NCBI GenBank assembly: GCA_003342895.1
Contig: PTFA01000055.1
Location: 2,786,896-2,850,895, forward strand
From: Casuarius casuarius
Taxonomy: Eukaryota; Chordata; Aves; Casuariiformes; Casuariidae
DNA: 64,000 nucleotides
Direction: 5' to 3'
Position 1 is the stretch's first letter, and every line of letters begins with the position of its first letter. The translations under genes were made by a program, and so were the position numbers. Positions 62,443 to 64,000 of the stretch are shown piece by piece. Below the pieces are notes generated by a model. The model searched no databases, was not told where the DNA came from, and was given only the letters and a program-made list of their open reading frames with translations.

Positions 62443-64000
62443 GTAATGAAATGTTATTCTTATTTCTGAGTAAGTTAGGTGTGTTTTCCAACCATCTAAT
62501 TGTACTGCCAAAGTTCCACACCAATTTTTATCTTACAGGTTTTACTTCTGTCATTCTTTAACAAAATCACAAGTTATGGTGAATATTTCTGTGTATAAAC
62601 TGACTATTTAGTCAGTTTAGTTGTTTTCATAATAAGGAAAGCAATATTCTGGTGGGGGGAGGTTGTTTTGTTTTTTAAAAACCTTTGAATACTCAAGGTG
62701 TGATTTTTAGCTAATTGAAAATTGATCCAGATTCCTTAAACAAACGCGCAGGAGTAATTTTGCAGAGATGAAGAAAACAGTTTGATTCTCCGGGATTTCT
62801 CTTTTGGGGAAATGCTTGCAAAACTGGGGTTTTGAGGTCTCCATGCAGATCAACAGTCAGATTACCAATTTTTTCAAAGCACAGAAATACAGATTAGAGA
62901 ATGAAAGTAAAACCCTTATTCAGTGAAACTCTCCTCCCTAAAGTATGTTTGGCAGATCAGCACTTCTCTGTTCCTTCTCCTTATTTCTTGGAACTATATT
63001 TGCTTATATTGCTTAAACAGATTTATAATTCTGTCAGTATGGCTGAGCTAGTACAGCTCCGTTGAAATGCTTTGGATTTGTTTCTGTTTCATTTTGTCAA
63101 CAGAATCATCCACCATATGCGGTCCCTGTAGCTTATGCCAGTGGGACAGGGTTAGGACCAGTCTGAGCATTTGAGTATCTGGCTGTTAGCTTTGACTTGT
63201 AAACTGAGCAAATATCAACTAAAAATCACAGGGAATTAACTTGCAACCCTGCAGCCCTCTTCAGACACACATTAAAAGTGATTATCGACTCACTGAGAGC
63301 ATATCATTCCTGCCAGAAAATCTAACATAACAAGAGGATGAGCTGCTGAAATGCCTTCCTTTTTCAGGGGTAGGAAAGAAACTGCAGGGCTGCTGGCTGT
63401 GGGAGGGACCCTGTGGAGATAGCAGGTCTGTGCTGTCTTGCCTGTTGTTTGGCAGCAAGTGTAGCCTGCCAGCAGGGCCTTCTCCACCTAGCTCCTTGCA
63501 AGATTTCAACCCAGGTTTTCTGCAGAGGGTTGCTGAAGATGTAATGGGTATGAAGGATGTTAGACTACAATGTCATGAAAAATTGCAAGCCAGCCTCTCC
63601 CTCTCACTTGTTCAGTCTGCGCTTTGAACCCAGCCAGGCCAGGTTAAATCCTGTCCAAATATTTGGAGCATATTCTGCTGAAATGGTTTGCCTGTTCTCC
63701 TCCTTGTTTTGGCATTTTCCCTCTCTTGTATCAGTCAAAACCTCTGATTTGGAGGGGGAGGAGGCGGGGGAGGGATCTTTGCTGTCTCTGTGCACTTTGC
63801 AAAGTATTTTCTCACACGGTAGTAGTAAAGAAGCAAAAAGAGTTTTCTTCTACCCACTCTGTTTCCTTTGGGTAAACCAATTCTGACAGTTTAACTTACT
63901 TTCTTCTGAAATAATCATATCTGTTTTGTAACAGGTACAGTGTACAGAAAGTATGAACCCATCTTTTTCCAGTCCCTTGGCAATCCCTTTATTTTTAGGT
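62078..64000 (+). CDS. SETD9: SETD9, exons 2 and 3 (partial gene, continues past window)
   Basis: SETD9 (human C5orf35) is a SET-domain protein of about 299 residues, classed as a putative protein-lysine methyltransferase with poorly defined substrates. Two exons are visible, 62,078-62,442 and 63,935-64,000, joined in frame across a split Gly codon. They code for about 142 residues, starting TLRYVPENSQDK and running through the VFVTKGFVPKG segment (start of the SET fold, with the family's Gly-x-Gly-Val-Phe pattern) to GNPFIFR. The catalytic NNCSN-type motif and C-terminal half lie beyond the window. Exon 1 is missing, probably in the gap. Similarity to human is clear but lower than for MAP3K1, especially at residues about 40-80 of the visible part. 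Confidence 0.93.
62443..63934 (+). other. SETD9: SETD9 intron 2
   Basis: A 1.5-kb intron. The second half (63,230-63,800) is less AT-rich and open in several frames, but no splice-bounded exon with recognisable content was found. Confidence 0.8.
63935..64000 (+). CDS. SETD9: SETD9 exon 3 (cut by window end)
   Basis: The acceptor is TAACAG. The exon codes for TVYRKYEPIFFQSLGNPFIF followed by Arg, matching the human SET-domain segment almost residue for residue. The window ends one base into the next codon, and the human protein continues with Cys-Leu, so the exon probably goes on. Confidence 0.93.

Noticed and set aside
62202..62561. 119-codon frame taken as a gene start
   Set aside because: It is the inner part of SETD9 exon 2. 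Homology extends upstream of the ATG, and the tail past 62,442 is intron.

Overview
The window is a vertebrate nuclear locus, most likely avian. It contains split genes with GT-AG introns, long AT-rich introns, a CpG island and almost no recognisable young interspersed repeats; I saw no Alu, L1 or other mammalian element. The two genes, MAP3K1 then SETD9, lie head-to-tail on the + strand, the same order as on human 5q11.2. Bird is an inference from repeat poverty, compact intergenic spacing and protein similarity; a species call cannot be made from sequence reading alone.

Positions 1-31,983 read as MAP3K1 intron 1 (3' part). Exon 1 (in mammals a GC-rich exon coding for about 160 residues) is not visible and should lie upstream. 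Positions 31,984-54,964 hold 19 coding exons, matching human exons 2-20. All have canonical GT/AG boundaries and compatible phases, and together they give an uninterrupted 1,349-residue product. It carries the SWIM zinc finger, RING-type finger, TOG-like helical region, ubiquitin-interacting motif and C-terminal MAP3K kinase domain. The 3'UTR follows to about 57.5 kb, with two closely spaced poly(A) signals.

After about 3.2 kb of intergenic DNA comes a CpG island (about 60.78-61.46 kb) containing a YY1-type element, a GGGGCC-repeat stretch and a 275-bp assembly gap. This is the presumed SETD9 promoter and exon 1. SETD9 exon 2 (62,078-62,442) is complete, and exon 3 begins at 63,935 and runs to the window edge.

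Functionally, MAP3K1 is a cytoplasmic MAP kinase kinase kinase and E3 ubiquitin ligase upstream of JNK/ERK signalling. SETD9 is a SET-domain protein of uncertain substrate. They are neighbours but need not be co-regulated. The most interesting unexplained signal is a 150-bp, splice-flanked, phase-matched open segment inside MAP3K1 intron 6 (39,302-39,451). It could be an unannotated cassette exon placed just before the RING finger. I found no CRISPR array, prokaryotic-type operon, RNA gene or obviously novel multigene system.
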